Positions 23,164 to 23,855 of a DNA stretch of 23,855 nucleotides are shown piece by piece. Location of the stretch: positions 1-23,855 of the forward strand of contig JAGBOM010000123.1 in the NCBI GenBank assembly GCA_017633865.1, read 5' to 3'. The position numbers and the translations under genes are program-made. The notes under the pieces were generated by a model. The model was given only the letters and a program-made list of their open reading frames with translations. It was not told the origin of the DNA and made no database searches. Source of the stretch: Opitutales bacterium (lineage in GTDB: Bacteria > Verrucomicrobiota > Verrucomicrobiia > Opitutales > Intestinicryptomonadaceae). Position 1 is the stretch's first letter; every line of letters begins with the position of its first letter.

Positions 23164-23855
23164 ATGAAAGCGCTTTATTACGATTGTTTCGCAGGAATCA
23201 GCGGAGACATGAACCTCGGGGCTATGGCCGATCTTGGCGTAAGCAAATGCCGAATTATAGGCGAGCTCAAAAAGCTCAACCTCGGCGGCTGGGACATCTC
23301 TTTTACGGAGGATTCCCGCGGGGGGATTTTCGGCACGAAAGCGGAGGTCGTAATAGGCGGGCGCCCGGAGCACGGGCACTGCCATTGCCATGAAAGCGGC
23401 GACGGCGACTGCCATGGCGAACACTGCCGCGAGCACGCCCACGGCGAACGCGAAAACTTCCATTGCCATGAACATTCGCATCAAGACGCCGCCCCGCTCG
23501 GCGCGGAAAAAGCCCGCGAGCACGCCCACGGCGAACACGGACACTGCCACGAGCACCGAAGCTTTGCGGACATCAAAAAAATCATAGAAGATTCCGACAT
23601 TTCTTTAAACGCGAAAAAAATCGCGCTTAACATCTTTTCCGTCATCGCCTCGGCTGAGGCGAAAATCCACAATAAAAGCGAGGATGAAGTCCATTTCCAC
23701 GAGGTCGGCGCGCTCGACTCGATTATCGACATCGTCGGCGCCGCCATCTGCGCGGACATTCTAAAAGCCGACAAGGTTTTGTGCTCGCCGATTGAGCTCG
23801 GCGGCGGAACGGCAAGGTGCGCGCACGGCGTAATGCCCGTCCCCGCGCCCGCCAC
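23164..23855 (+). CDS. larC: LarC, nickel insertion for the nickel-pincer cofactor (partial)
   Basis: The first 230 codons are present; the gene runs off the window. It opens MKALYYDCFAGISGDMNLGA as LarC does, and HFHEVGALDSIIDIVGAA is also typical. LarC inserts nickel into the pincer nucleotide cofactor of lactate racemase and related enzymes. The usual His-rich linker is long here: residues 70-131 contain 18 His and 6 Cys, with REHAHGE occurring twice (89-95 and 118-124). larB and larE are not in the window. A weak CGGA lies before the ATG. The divergent spacer 23052-23163 has TTGGCA and A/T runs but no promoter I would defend. Confidence 0.9.
   Translation, partial: MKALYYDCFAGISGDMNLGAMADLGVSKCRIIGELKKLNLGGWDISFTEDSRGGIFGTKAEVVIGGRPEHGHCHCHESGDGDCHGEHCREHAHGERENFHCHEHSHQDAAPLGAEKAREHAHGEHGHCHEHRSFADIKKIIEDSDISLNAKKIALNIFSVIASAEAKIHNKSEDEVHFHEVGALDSIIDIVGAAICADILKADKVLCSPIELGGGTARCAHGVMPVPAPA
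23427..23536 (+). repeat. Direct repeat inside larC
   Basis: Two perfect 23-bp copies, at 23427-23449 and 23514-23536, are 87 bp (29 codons) apart and in frame. They encode the repeated REHAHGE of the His-rich linker. A further shared CATTGCCATGAA occurs at 23383 and 23461. This suggests the linker grew by in-frame duplication. Confidence 0.85.

Noticed and set aside
1..23855. tRNA, rRNA, CRISPR array or riboswitch
   Set aside because: I looked at the spacers and saw no cloverleaf, regularly spaced repeats or a recognisable riboswitch core, including no THI-box before thiS.

Overview
The window looks like a chromosomal stretch from an anaerobic or microaerophilic Gram-negative-type bacterium. 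A member of the PVC group (Verrucomicrobiota, Opitutae-like gut lineages) is my best guess. The grounds are indirect: housekeeping genes of about 60% GC with A/T-run-rich spacers, few clear Shine-Dalgarno sequences, two rubrerythrins, a glycyl-radical-enzyme activase, signal peptides and a lipoprotein. I did not identify the taxon from any marker, so this is an inference.

Layout. 1-2.3 kb: tatA (minus) diverges from a DjlA-like TerB/J-domain gene followed by thiS-thiF (plus). 2.26-4.6 kb: a NicO/UreH-like membrane protein (minus) and a secreted coiled-coil protein (plus) ending in a strong, probably bidirectional terminator. 4.65-7.63 kb: a tight minus-strand operon pyrF-ispD-ispF-TM protein-tlyA. 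It diverges from ispE and a large AMP-ligase/ACP/acyltransferase fusion (7.67-11.14 kb), so three MEP-pathway isoprenoid genes sit back to back. 11.37-13.5 kb: a rubrerythrin with a Fur-like operator, then hisD.

13.5-17.2 kb is the accessory part. It holds a 5'-truncated Rhs/YD-repeat gene whose conserved core ends near 15,808 and is followed by an AT-rich variable tip carrying a one-base frameshift at a run of seven A. Two unrecognised secreted proteins follow the tip. This is laid out like an Rhs core-tip-partner module, and it is the region most likely to hold something undescribed.

17.2-23.9 kb: rpmJ-rpmE, both of the cysteine-poor (zinc-independent) type, under a good sigma70-type promoter; a lipoprotein-folD pair; a divergent NYN-domain (YacP/Rae1-like) gene and a Sel1-repeat secreted protein; a 'reverse' rubrerythrin; a LOG-family gene downstream of a PflA-type radical SAM activase; and the start of larC (nickel-pincer cofactor synthesis) with a long His/Cys-rich insert, cut by the window end.

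Taken together: isoprenoid precursor supply, pyrimidine, histidine and one-carbon metabolism, ribosome components and modification, envelope proteins and oxygen/peroxide defence. No rRNA, tRNA, CRISPR array or complete insertion sequence was seen. No gene-free stretch exceeds 300 bases.
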